A DNA stretch of 64,000 nucleotides, taken from NCBI RefSeq assembly GCF_002289565.1, contig NZ_NTFY01000070.1:39587-103586 (forward strand), written 5' to 3'. The notes beneath the pieces were generated by a model. It did not search any database. It was not told the DNA's origin and saw nothing but the letters and a program-made list of their open reading frames with translations. Source of the DNA: Rhodopirellula sp. SM50 (GTDB taxonomy: Bacteria; Planctomycetota; Planctomycetia; Pirellulales; Pirellulaceae). Shown in pieces: positions 9,710 through 18,434 of this stretch (within the stretch, counting starts at the first letter, position 1; each line of letters opens with the position of its first letter). The position numbers and the translations under genes were made by a program.

Positions 9710-10246
9710 ATGGGCCGATCACGTTACAGATTCGGTGAGGATCATTATCCCCATTTCTTGACATGCACCATCAACGCATGGCTACCGGTTTTTTCCAATC
9801 CAGACTTTGTGGAGATCACGCTTGATTCTTGGCGGTTCCTGCAGCGGGAACGCGACATTGAAATCTTAGGTTGGGTCGTCCTCGAAAACCACCTGCACTG
9901 GATCGGTGTGGGACCGTCACTTGGCAAGCGTGTGGGGGAATTCAAGTCTTACACCGCAACACGAATTCTTCGTCAGATGCAGAAACGAGGCTACCAGACT
10001 TTGCTCGACCAACTCCGTTTTTTCAAGCGGCGTTACAAGCAGGATCAAGACCACCAACTCTGGCAAGAAGGGAGTCATCCCAAACGCATCGATACCGACG
10101 AGATGATGTGGCAGAAACTGGATTACATCCACCACAACCCGGTCAAGCGAGGTTATGTCGACGACCCGATTCATTGGCGATACTCCAGCGCACGAAGCTA
10201 TGCTGGAAAGCCAGGGCTTTTAGAGGTCTGCAGAGATTGGCGCTAG
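9710..10246 (+). mobile_element. REP-associated tyrosine transposase (RAYT), Y1_Tnp-like
   Basis: The protein is 178 aa, a typical length for the family. AGGAG sits seven bases before the ATG. The HUH metal-binding motif is present as NHLHW (His61 and His63). The C-terminal signature reads YIHHNPVKRGYV followed by HWRYSSARSYAG, matching the NPVxxGxV...WSSA pattern of RAYTs. Family members nick single-stranded DNA at REP palindromes and are usually single-copy domesticated transposases. Where many RAYTs have a Tyr soon after the WQ(R/E)G motif, this protein has WQEGSHPKRI, so the nucleophile is not at the usual place; Tyr109, Tyr139 and Tyr149 are candidates. Arrays of palindromes lie on both sides (9069-9510 and 10285-10634), which makes this a self-contained RAYT/REP unit. 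Confidence 0.88.
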
Positions 10247-10284
10247 CCGCCAACAGACACGAGAGCCTCGCCAATGGTAGACCC

Positions 10285-10634
10285 AACTCGTTCCCAGGCT
10301 CCGCCTGGGAACGCAAGGTCACGGAGGCTCCGCCTCCAACCGATTTGAGGCGGAGCCCCAAGAACAGTGCGTTACGAGGCAGAGCCTCGTAACGAGTAGA
10401 CGAGTAGACCCAACTCGTTCCCAGGCTCCGCCTGGGAACGCAAGGTCACGGAGGCTCCGCCTCCAACAGATGCGAGGCGGAGCCCCAAGAACAGTGCGAT
10501 ACGAGTAGACGAGTAGACCGAACTCGTTCCCAGGCTCACGCCTGGGAACGCAAGGTCACGGAGGCTCCGCCTCCAACAGATGTGAGGCGGAGCCTCAAGA
10601 ACAGTGCGTTACGAGGCAGAGCCTCGTAACGAGA
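10285..10634. repeat. Palindromic repeat array, downstream arm of the RAYT unit
   Basis: Three units start at 10285, 10412 and 10521, in the same orientation as the upstream array and with the same three palindromes but slightly different spacing. The second unit has lost its third palindrome. The linker GAGTAGAC is duplicated at the unit joints. Units share a variant (CAAGGTCACGGAGG) not seen in the upstream arm, so the two arms evolved separately or expanded locally. Confidence 0.88.
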
Positions 10635-10649
10635 CACAACGAGACCCAT

Positions 10650-10672
10650 GACAGGCTGGAAGCCTATCCCAC
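10650..10672. repeat. Half copy of the GGGATAGGCTTCCAGCC palindrome family
   Basis: One arm only (ACAGGCTGGAAGCCTATCCC). Full two-armed copies occur at 40362-40418 and 52502-52558. Confidence 0.65.
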
Positions 10673-10682
10673 TTTCCCAACC

Positions 10683-11126
10683 CTACTCCCAGGCATTCAA
10701 TTCATCGATCTGCTCGTTCAGGGTCAGCAGGTCATAGACGAACCCGACGCCCAGTAGTCCTCCGGTCAGCAGGTACAGCACACCGGTGAAGATCTTGCCC
10801 AGGTAGAAACGGTGCACGCCGAACAGACCCAAGAAGGTGTGCAGCACCCAGCAAAGCGTGTAATCGATCCGCCCCCTGCGGTACCGCCTTGAGGCGTCTT
10901 CGGCCATCGACGGGATCAGAAACAGGTCCACAATCCAGCCAATCAAGAACACGCCGCCGGTGAAAAACCAAAGCACCCCCGTGATCGGTCGGCCGAAGTA
11001 AAACCGGTGAGCACCAAAGATGCCGAGGATCCAGTAGAGATATCCGATCAGCACCGGGTGGGTCGGCGACATTTCAGAGACCACATTGTGACCGGGGTGG
11101 GGATAACTGTCAGTAGCAGCGTGCAT
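10683..11126 (-). CDS. Double TM2-domain membrane protein
   Basis: The protein is about 147 aa from the ATG at 11126; a later ATG at 11072 would still include both domains. Two TM2 units follow each other, one with GAHRFYFGR and the other with GVHRFYLGK. Each has a pair of hydrophobic helices and the family-typical Phe/Tyr-Gly between them, ending in DLFLIP or DLLTLN. Four transmembrane segments are predicted in total. The biochemical role of TM2 proteins in bacteria is not known. The gene lies divergent from the HD hydrolase gene at 11291. Confidence 0.82.
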   Translation of the reverse strand: MHAATDSYPHPGHNVVSEMSPTHPVLIGYLYWILGIFGAHRFYFGRPITGVLWFFTGGVFLIGWIVDLFLIPSMAEDASRRYRRGRIDYTLCWVLHTFLGLFGVHRFYLGKIFTGVLYLLTGGLLGVGFVYDLLTLNEQIDELNAWE

Positions 11127-11290
11127 GGCTCGGCGATGCGGTGGAAAGGACGATTGTGTGACAGCGGCAGGTCTTTTTGGCACAACACTCGCCGCGGTTG
11201 TTGTGATTCGCAAATCGTGTTCCAGTCTTGGCAACGGCCGACACCGTTTCACTCAACTTACCTTACCCCAACCGTAGGGAATTCCACATC

Positions 11291-11764
11291 ATGCCTGCGA
11301 CACTCGAAGACGCCATCGCTCTGGCGGCAAAACACTTCGCCGGAATCACCGACAAGGCGGGTCAGCCCTACATTTTGCACTGCATCCGTGTGATGATGGG
11401 CGTCGACCCGCTGGACGCTAAAATGATCGGCGTGATGCATGACCTGGTCGAAGACACACCAGTCACATTGGACGATCTTCGATCACACGGGTTCAGTGAC
11501 CCCGTGGTCCGCGGCGTCGATCTGATGACCCACCGCAGCGAGACGTCGTACCAGGACTACGTGATTCGGTTGCAGGAAAACGAGCTCGCCCGGCAAGTCA
11601 AATTGTCCGATTTGCGAGACAACCTCTCCCCGAATCGGGTCTTGCTCCGCGGTGAACGCTTCGAACGAGACCTCGCTCGGTTGGGCAAGTACGTGGCGAC
11701 CTATCGCTTTCTGACCGACGAAATCGACGAAGCCGCCTACCGCGGGATCATGCAGCGGTTGTAA
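11291..11764 (+). CDS. Small HD-domain phosphohydrolase, SpoT/MESH1-like
   Basis: The protein is 157 aa from the ATG at 11291. His30, the HD pair His50-Asp51, Glu54-Asp55 (HDLVED) and a later KLSDLRDN fit the metal-dependent HD_4 hydrolase fold seen in (p)ppGpp hydrolases and small MESH1-like enzymes. No synthetase, TGS or ACT domain follows, so if it acts on guanosine tetraphosphate it would do so only as a hydrolase. The substrate is inferred from the family; other nucleotides are possible. The start was chosen because MPATLEDAIALAAKHF is the usual N-terminus of the group. Confidence 0.8.
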   Translation: MPATLEDAIALAAKHFAGITDKAGQPYILHCIRVMMGVDPLDAKMIGVMHDLVEDTPVTLDDLRSHGFSDPVVRGVDLMTHRSETSYQDYVIRLQENELARQVKLSDLRDNLSPNRVLLRGERFERDLARLGKYVATYRFLTDEIDEAAYRGIMQRL

Positions 11765-11867
11765 GACGTAGCGGATCGACCGTACCGGCGGGGCAAAACG
11801 AGCGGATTTCTGCTAGGATGCTCCGTCCCCCTTTTTGACCGGTCAATCGCTTGGTGAGACAGCTTTG

Positions 11868-12866
11868 ATGAATGGTTTTCCGGGATCCGCGACGTTCGTG
11901 ATCCCCACAATGGACGAACAAGACACCGTGGGCACGTTGGTCGAAAAAATCGGCGAGGCGTGTCGCGGCATCGACTTGCCCCACGACGTGCTGTTTATCG
12001 ACGACGGGTCCACCGATCAAACGTGGGCCCGGATCGAATCGCTGGCCGACCAACATGATCACGTTCGCGGCATCCGGTTCCGAAGAAACTTCGGCAAAGC
12101 GGCGGCGCTCTCGGCCGGGTTTGCGCAAGCCACCGGCGAGGTCGTGTTCACGATGGACGCCGATTTGCAAGATGATCCGGTGGAGATCCCCGCGTTCATC
12201 GACAAGCTGAACGAGGGCTTTGATGTCGTCAGCGGCTGGAAACAGAAACGCAAAGACGCGCTCGACAAAACGCTGCCCAGCAAGGTCTTCAATTGGCTGG
12301 TCAGCCGGATGACCGGCGTGCACTTGCACGACCACAATTGCGGGTTCAAAGCGTACCGCGGGCCGGTCACCAAAGACGTCACGCTGTACGGCGAGCGACA
12401 TCGCTTCGTTCCCGTTTTGGCCGCCGCCCGGGGCTGGCGCGTCGCCGAGATCCCCGTCGTTCATCATGCCCGCCAATTCGGCCGATCCAAGTACGGCGTC
12501 TCGCGTCTGGCCAAAGGGTTCCTGGACCTGCTGTCCATCTTTTTCTTGACGACGTTCGGCAAGCGGCCCTTCCATTTCGTCGGGGCGATCGGCTTGCTGT
12601 TCTTTTTGACCGGCGGCTTCGGGCTCGTCTACTTGTCCGCGATGTGGGTGATCTCGCGACAATTGGAATCGATGAAAGATGTTGATCTGCACGCCTCGGC
12701 ACTGTTTTACTATTGCATCACCGCGCTGCTGCTGGGGGCACAGATGTTCCTGGCCGGGCTGCTGGCCGAGCTGATCGTTTCCTTGTCCGAACAGTCCAAG
12801 CACCCCTACAGCATTCTGCAAGACACCGACGCGGCCGCGGGATCGGTCGGTGGAGGTCAGCGATGA
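11868..12866 (+). CDS. GT2 family glycosyltransferase, polyprenyl-phosphate type
   Basis: The protein is 332 aa. The GT-A domain shows FVIPTMDEQDTV, FIDDGSTDQTW and the metal motif DADLQDDP. Two C-terminal hydrophobic helices (about 240-262 and 280-305) mark the ArnC/DPM1/GtrB-like branch, which moves a sugar from a nucleotide donor to undecaprenyl phosphate on the inner face of the membrane. The start is the ATG at 11868 with GGTGAG about ten bases upstream. The stop overlaps the next gene start (ATGA), so the two are translationally coupled; that partner is a GT-C-like protein that could use the lipid-linked sugar. Confidence 0.9.
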   Translation: MNGFPGSATFVIPTMDEQDTVGTLVEKIGEACRGIDLPHDVLFIDDGSTDQTWARIESLADQHDHVRGIRFRRNFGKAAALSAGFAQATGEVVFTMDADLQDDPVEIPAFIDKLNEGFDVVSGWKQKRKDALDKTLPSKVFNWLVSRMTGVHLHDHNCGFKAYRGPVTKDVTLYGERHRFVPVLAAARGWRVAEIPVVHHARQFGRSKYGVSRLAKGFLDLLSIFFLTTFGKRPFHFVGAIGLLFFLTGGFGLVYLSAMWVISRQLESMKDVDLHASALFYYCITALLLGAQMFLAGLLAELIVSLSEQSKHPYSILQDTDAAAGSVGGGQR

Positions 12867-14431
12867 AGGACGCCAGCGAAAAAGGGATTCCGATCGCCGG
12901 TGTCTACACGCTGTTGATCGTGATCGCACTGTCGGTCGTCTCGGGCCGCATTGCCACGGTCATCAGCCGGGAAGGCGACACGCCGTTCTTGAGCGCGAAC
13001 GATCGATCCCGCTGGTGCACGATCGCCGCGTTGGTGGAGAACGGAACCTATCAAATCGATCCGTTCCTGGAACGTCGCGGGATCAAACAGAACCGCCGTC
13101 CCTGGGCGACGATCGACCTGGTTCGGCACCGCGGCCGCGACGGGCAGATGCACTACTACAGCAGCAAGCCACCGCTGTTGCCGACGATCTACGCCGGGGT
13201 CTATTGGTGTGTGTCGCGGACCATGGGAATGTGGCTGAGCGATTACCCGATCTATGTCGGCCGAGTGATCCTTTGGCTGGTCAACGTCCCGACGCTGTTT
13301 GTGTTCTTGATCTGCACCATTCTCGCCCTCGACCGCGTCACGCACTCGGTTTGGGCAAAGTGTTTTCTCGCCGCATCGGTCTGCTTCGGCACGATGTTGC
13401 TGCCGTTTTCGATCGCCCTGAACAATCACTTGCCGGCGGCCGCGTCGGCCGCGGTGGTGCTGTACGTCTTCGTGCGATCGCTCCAGCAGCCGACTGGCCA
13501 CGGATGGTGGTTGCTGGCCGGACTGGCGGGCGGATTCACCGCCGCCAATGAACTGCCAGCGCTGTCGATGACCGTTTTCTGGGGCGGACTGTTGTTGCTG
13601 GTCCAGCGGCGGTCACTCCCGGCCTACTCCGCCGGCGTGCTCGTTGTCGCGGCCGCTTTTTTTGCGACCAATTGGATCGCCCACCAAAGTCTGCGGCCGC
13701 CGTACACGCACCGCGGCGACGGCGAACTGATCACCACACTCGACCACTCCGAACCGACGGACGATCAATTGCGATCGGCATTGGCGGCGCACGATTTGGC
13801 CTCGGCTCAATCCCAGATCGAAACCGGCCCGTCACGCGATCCCCAGCGGACCCGGGTGGTCGTCGATGGCAAACAACAATTCGGCCTGATTCGCAGCGTC
13901 GACGGACCGTTGCAGCTACGGCATTGGGACGATTGGTACGACTATCCGTCCAGCTACTGGGTCGACGGGAAACGCCGGGGCGTCGACGTCGGCGAACCGT
14001 CGCGTCTGGTCTACGCCGCCAACATGACGGTGGGCCACTACGGGATCTTCTCGCTGACCCCGATCTGGTTGCTGATGCCGATCGGATTGATTGGATTGCT
14101 GTCATCACGCTCCACCGAACTGCGTCTGCTGCTCGCCGTGATCGCGCTGGCGACCGTTGTTTGTGCGGTGTTTTATGTGCTTCGGCCAGAGATCGACCGC
14201 AATTACGGCGGGGTCAGCGTGAGTTTTCGTTGGATGCTGTGGTTTGCACCGCTGTGGTTGTTCGCGATCGCCGGTCCTGTCGAGTGGCTCGGTGATCGTC
14301 CGTGGGGGCGGTGGCTGGCGTACGTTTTGCTAGCAGCCAGTGTGACCTCGATGTCAATCTCGCTCGACGGTCCCTGGCAGTCTCCTTGGCTTTACCGTTT
14401 TTGGCAGTATTTGGGCTGGCTCGCCCCGTAA
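12863..14431 (+). CDS. Polytopic membrane protein, probable GT-C glycosyltransferase
   Basis: The protein is 522 aa. The start at 12863 overlaps the preceding stop and has GGAGG at 12852-12856. About ten to twelve hydrophobic segments are visible. The first periplasmic loop contains SANDRSRWCTIAALVENGTY, where acidic and aromatic residues sit as in the catalytic loop of PMT/ArnT-like enzymes, and a large soluble loop lies at about 280-370. With the GT2 partner upstream this suggests transfer of a lipid-linked sugar to an acceptor on the outer face of the membrane. No family signature is decisive, so the enzymatic call is an inference from topology and context. Confidence 0.65.
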   Translation: MKDASEKGIPIAGVYTLLIVIALSVVSGRIATVISREGDTPFLSANDRSRWCTIAALVENGTYQIDPFLERRGIKQNRRPWATIDLVRHRGRDGQMHYYSSKPPLLPTIYAGVYWCVSRTMGMWLSDYPIYVGRVILWLVNVPTLFVFLICTILALDRVTHSVWAKCFLAASVCFGTMLLPFSIALNNHLPAAASAAVVLYVFVRSLQQPTGHGWWLLAGLAGGFTAANELPALSMTVFWGGLLLLVQRRSLPAYSAGVLVVAAAFFATNWIAHQSLRPPYTHRGDGELITTLDHSEPTDDQLRSALAAHDLASAQSQIETGPSRDPQRTRVVVDGKQQFGLIRSVDGPLQLRHWDDWYDYPSSYWVDGKRRGVDVGEPSRLVYAANMTVGHYGIFSLTPIWLLMPIGLIGLLSSRSTELRLLLAVIALATVVCAVFYVLRPEIDRNYGGVSVSFRWMLWFAPLWLFAIAGPVEWLGDRPWGRWLAYVLLAASVTSMSISLDGPWQSPWLYRFWQYLGWLAP

Positions 14432-14456
14432 ATCAGGCACTACTATCGAGACGTCG

Positions 14457-14510
14457 GACGGACCGCCAATCCGTCTGGCACCCAACAGAAAGACGGATTG
14501 GCGATCCGTC
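14457..14510. repeat. Inverted repeat GACGGATTGGCGATCCGTC
   Basis: Arms GACGG..CGCCAATCCGTCT and AGACGGATTGGCG..CCGTC face each other around CACCCAACAGA. The hairpin lies between the GT-C-like gene and the AsmA-like gene. It has no T-run, so it is more likely a REP-like element than a terminator. Confidence 0.6.
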
Positions 14511-14548
14511 CCCATGCTGGCTCACATTCCACCGGGGCTAGAGACTCT

Positions 14549-17500
14549 TTGAGCGGCAAGGAAGCCGAATCGAAAGACATTGCACCATCGGGAAAGTCCT
14601 CTCGATGGATGGTCGTTGCGCTGTTGATTGCGGCGATCGTTTTCATCTTTCGCTTCATCGCCCCGCAGACCGTGGGGGAACAGGTCCGACGTCATGTCGA
14701 GCAGACGTTTCGCGACCACTATCCCGATCTGGAAATCTCGATCGGCCGGGGCCGTGTCGAACCCAACATCGGATTGATCCTGGATGACATCCGGATCTTG
14801 CAGCCGAAGAAATCCGAGTCGGCTGCGACGCGGCGGGCGCGCACCTTGAGTGATCGTCTGGGCATCACCGCGGACGCTTCGCGCGAGTTGGTGCGGATCG
14901 GTCAGATTGTGGTGGTGGCCAGCGCCGACATCTCAAAACTGCTTGAAAAGGAAAACCCGCTGGTCACGCGCCGGATCGTGATCAGCGGCGTTCGCGCCCA
15001 CGCCTGGCTGGATGAAGACGGCAAGCTTTCACTGGAATCGCTGTGGCCGCTGCCGACGTTTGGCAAAGTCGCGTGCCCCAGGATGGAGGTCCGCAACGCG
15101 AAACTTGTGTTGGCCAACGAGTCCGCGGATTCACGCCCGATCGAAATCGATGTCACCCAAGCGGTGATCTTGAAGCATTTCGCTTGCGAGACCGATCCCG
15201 CCGGATCAGTCGACACCGGGTCTTCGGCTGAAGCTGCCGGTTCGTGCTCCTCGACGATCACCGCCAATGGCACCGCGGCCTTTGCCGAGCATTTTGCTTT
15301 GCAGATCACCAGCGACGGCAAGCAAACCGATGTGCGGGGTGAAGTCCGCGGCGGAAAACTGACCGGCGAACTGATCGATCGTTTGCCGGCGCAACTGCAG
15401 GAAAAACTAAAACCGCTTCGAGGTCTGGAATTGCTGGCCGACACGACGGCGATCGCGCGGATTCAGCCCGACCGTCCGATCAACTTCGCGACCCGCAGCC
15501 GCATTCATGACGGCAGGTTTCGGCACCCCAAGTCATCGATGCCGGTGAAAGAGATTCGTGGCGTGCTGAGTTGCCGTCCGAGCGGCGTGCAACTGGAATC
15601 CTGCCAGGCGTTTTGGGGCGACGCGCGGATCAAGCTGGACGGCTACACCGTTGGTTATTCCGACCCCATCGAAGCTCATCTTGATGTTTCGGCCTACAAC
15701 CTGTTGCTGGACCAGCGGTTCGCCGCCGTGATCCCCCAGCGGTTGGAAGCCGGCTGGAAAAAATTCGAGCCGCGCGGATTGATCGACGTCACCAACGCAC
15801 ACTTTGACATCGTCGGTGACCAGATCGAAACGACCGCTGAAATCACCTGCAAGGGCGTCGAGCTGAACTATGAAAAATTCCCCTACCCGGTGCGGCAGAT
15901 CACCGGAGAGTTGTTGATCAAGGATCAGCGCGTCCAAACGAAACTGGCCAGCGGGCGGATCGGCGGCCAGCTGATGCAGTGTGTGTTCGATCTGCCGCTG
16001 CGTTCCGATTCGCAACAACAACGTGTGTTTTCGGTGGCGATGGCCGGGCCGATTGCGATTGACGGCGAACTGTTGCACGCGCTGTCACCGCGCGGGGGCG
16101 AGGTCACGGCGCTGGAGCGTTTCATTCGCTCGCTGAACCCGCTCGGAGCGATCCATCTGGTCCGTGGCACGATGCGGACCGACGCGGATGGAGTCAAACA
16201 TCAGGACATGGAATTAAAAGTCAGCGATGCGACGCTGCGATTCGACGCGTTTCCGTATCCGCTGTACAACGTCACCGGCGACATTCGCGTCGTCGATGAT
16301 CACGTGACACTGACGGGATTCCAAGGCTCCAATGCCAACGGCGGCGTGATTCGGTGCGAGGGCGACTACCGAATTCCTGCCCGCCGCGACGAACCGGCAA
16401 AACCAGAATCGATCGCGTTCACTTCGGGACCGTCGTTGGTCTTACAGTTCGATGCCGCCCGGATTTCGCTCGACGAAGCGCTTCGCAGTTCGCTTCCGCC
16501 GGCATCGCAACAGACCTGGGACAACCTCGCTCCCAGTGGAGTACTCGATTCGCTGAGCATTCAATTGGTTCGCGACGCCAACGATCGCCCGTTGAAGCTG
16601 AACGTCGCCGCAAATCAATTTGATTCCAAGCGAATCGGCTCGGACACCTTGCGATTGCAACCGATCGCCCTGCCGTATCGATTGGACATCGTCGAAGCCG
16701 CGGTTCGATACGAAGGCGGACGTGTCATGATCGACGCGATTCGGGCCGAGCACGGTCGATCGGCAGTCTCCGCCGACGGTGGCTGTTGGCAGCTCAAGGA
16801 TGGTCGCTGGTTGCTGAGTGTCGACGTGCACAACGGCAGTCGATTGATTCCTGACGCCGAATTGATCAACGCGTTGCCCGAACAGATGCGTGGCGCCATG
16901 CGCGGATTGAACCTCCGCGGGCCGGTCGGCCTGAGCGGACTGACCGAAACGCTGCTCTCCGACGACAGCCACCCCGATCCGATCTTTGGCTGGGACCTAC
17001 AGCTTCAGCTGGAAGGCAACCGAATCGGCGACGTCGGGCCGGTGCACGGGCTGCGTGGGGAACTGTCGGTCAAGGGTCGCAAGGACGCCCGTGAGATCGC
17101 CGCCGAGGGCGAAGTCCGGATCGATTCGCTGCACATCAATGATCTGCAAATCACCCGGCTCCGCGGCCCCTTTCAAATGCGCGACGATCGTCTTCGGCTG
17201 GGAGGCATGGGCCGCAACGGCGAGTTCCAACAACCGATCGAAGGCCGATTGTTCGACGGGACGATTCGCATGGATGGCAACGTGACCCTGTCAGACGCCA
17301 ATTTTGATGTGCGGCTGGCGCTGATCCAGGCCAAGCTGCCGGTGTTGCTGGCCGAATTGGGCCATGGGATGAGCGATTTGACCGGCTCGCTGGTCGGCAG
17401 CATGAACCTGGAAGGCGTGCTCGGGACCACCGACCTGCTGCGTGGCCAAGGCCATGCCGTCATCACCGATGCAAACCTTTACCAGGTCCCGGTGTTGATG

Positions 17501-17914
17501 CAATTGTTGAACGTGCTCTCGATCACGCCGACCGAAGACGTCGCGTTCACCAACGCCGACATCACCTACCGGCTCAGCGAAAACGAGATCTTTTTTGAGG
17601 ACTTGAAACTCTGGGGCAGCCTGATCGCGCTGCACGGAAACGGCATGCTCGATCGCCGCCGCGAACTCGACCTGACCTTCAACACCCGCGTCTCCCCCCG
17701 CAACACCTTCACCCGGATCTTGCGTCCGCTGATGGACCAGCGTTACACGTTGTGGACGGTGGACGTGTCGGGACCGCTGGATGACCCCAACATCGAACGC
17801 CGGGCGCTCGACGGCGTCGGCCAAACCATTGAGCGGTTGTTCCAAGGCATGAACACCGCCCCCGACGCGAAACGCAAAGACCGCTCGGCCGGCATCGGTC
17901 GGATGTTGCAATAA
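14549..17914 (+). CDS. AsmA-like envelope protein
   Basis: The protein is about 1121 aa. The start is uncertain: TTG at 14549 lies just after the inverted repeat and gives a short basic leader before the single hydrophobic helix (VVALLIAAIVFIFRF); the next ATG, at 14609, begins inside that helix. The rest is long repetitive beta-type sequence, and the final 250 residues match the AsmA C-terminal pattern: GQGHAVITDANLYQVPVL, ALHGNGMLDRRRELDLTF, and VSGPLDDPNIE near the end. AsmA/TamB-like proteins bridge inner and outer membranes and move phospholipid. The location after a glycosyltransferase pair fits an envelope role. Family assignment is good; substrate is unknown. Confidence 0.78.
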   Translation: MSGKEAESKDIAPSGKSSRWMVVALLIAAIVFIFRFIAPQTVGEQVRRHVEQTFRDHYPDLEISIGRGRVEPNIGLILDDIRILQPKKSESAATRRARTLSDRLGITADASRELVRIGQIVVVASADISKLLEKENPLVTRRIVISGVRAHAWLDEDGKLSLESLWPLPTFGKVACPRMEVRNAKLVLANESADSRPIEIDVTQAVILKHFACETDPAGSVDTGSSAEAAGSCSSTITANGTAAFAEHFALQITSDGKQTDVRGEVRGGKLTGELIDRLPAQLQEKLKPLRGLELLADTTAIARIQPDRPINFATRSRIHDGRFRHPKSSMPVKEIRGVLSCRPSGVQLESCQAFWGDARIKLDGYTVGYSDPIEAHLDVSAYNLLLDQRFAAVIPQRLEAGWKKFEPRGLIDVTNAHFDIVGDQIETTAEITCKGVELNYEKFPYPVRQITGELLIKDQRVQTKLASGRIGGQLMQCVFDLPLRSDSQQQRVFSVAMAGPIAIDGELLHALSPRGGEVTALERFIRSLNPLGAIHLVRGTMRTDADGVKHQDMELKVSDATLRFDAFPYPLYNVTGDIRVVDDHVTLTGFQGSNANGGVIRCEGDYRIPARRDEPAKPESIAFTSGPSLVLQFDAARISLDEALRSSLPPASQQTWDNLAPSGVLDSLSIQLVRDANDRPLKLNVAANQFDSKRIGSDTLRLQPIALPYRLDIVEAAVRYEGGRVMIDAIRAEHGRSAVSADGGCWQLKDGRWLLSVDVHNGSRLIPDAELINALPEQMRGAMRGLNLRGPVGLSGLTETLLSDDSHPDPIFGWDLQLQLEGNRIGDVGPVHGLRGELSVKGRKDAREIAAEGEVRIDSLHINDLQITRLRGPFQMRDDRLRLGGMGRNGEFQQPIEGRLFDGTIRMDGNVTLSDANFDVRLALIQAKLPVLLAELGHGMSDLTGSLVGSMNLEGVLGTTDLLRGQGHAVITDANLYQVPVLMQLLNVLSITPTEDVAFTNADITYRLSENEIFFEDLKLWGSLIALHGNGMLDRRRELDLTFNTRVSPRNTFTRILRPLMDQRYTLWTVDVSGPLDDPNIERRALDGVGQTIERLFQGMNTAPDAKRKDRSAGIGRMLQ

Positions 17915-18056
17915 TGGGAGTCCGGGCGCTCGTTCGCCCCCGTTGCTCCGCATCCGCGGATTCATCGCAATTCGTTGGTCGCGACTTGAGCAGTTGTTTG
18001 ACGATTGATGACCAATCGCGGCCGGAACGGTAAAGAACAGTCCCGTCGACCCCGAG

Positions 18057-18157
18057 GCACGTCGATTCTTTTGTTGCGGGATTTGGCCACCCATTTAGAT
18101 TCTCTCCCTCTGGGAGAGACGGCGTTTGCGCAGCAAGCAAACGCCAGAGAGGGCCGG
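18057..18157. repeat. GGGAGAGACGGCGTTTGCG repeat, inverted copy
   Basis: A 65-base core at 18093-18157 is an exact reverse complement of segments in the two direct copies at 24389-24786. The similarity extends outward through GTCGATTCTTTT. The core holds its own palindromes, CTCTCCCTCTGGGAGAG and GGCGTTTGCGCAGCAAGCAAACGCC. Confidence 0.8.
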
Positions 18158-18228
18158 AGCTGCGTAGGTCTTGGCGACTTCCGCTACGATTCACTCCGCC
18201 ACTTAGACAATCGACGACCCCGCAGGGG

Positions 18229-18360
18229 CAACGCTGTGAAGCATTTCTTAGCGGCAGGGCGCGAGCCCTCCGGTGTTGTGGCAGAGATGAAGAACCGGAG
18301 GGCTCGCGCCCTGCCGCTAAAACCCCAAGAAACACATGGGGAAAATGCTTCACAGCGTTT
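18229..18360. repeat. Nested long palindrome (GGCGCGAGCCCTCC family)
   Basis: The inner arms span 18248-18274 and 18294-18320 and pair over about 27 bases (TTAGCGGCAGGGCGCGAGCC and complement). Outer arms AACGCTGTGAAGCATTT and AAATGCTTCACAGCG lie beyond them, giving a two-tier hairpin. A related single-tier copy is at 48238-48302. Confidence 0.75.
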
Positions 18361-18434
18361 TCCGGGAGGGTTATTCAAAAATGTGTCGTTACCAACGCCT
18401 GCCCGATCGGGGAAGTTGATTCACCCTGAGCACA

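Noticed and set aside
8952..9761. Open frame running through the 126-bp array
   Set aside because: 126 is divisible by three, so the repeat stays open and yields a repetitive peptide (SFPGSRLGTQ repeated). It begins inside alaS and lacks a ribosome binding site.
11748..12929. 393-codon open frame antisense to the GT2 gene
   Set aside because: The plus-strand gene has complete family motifs; the antisense frame has none.
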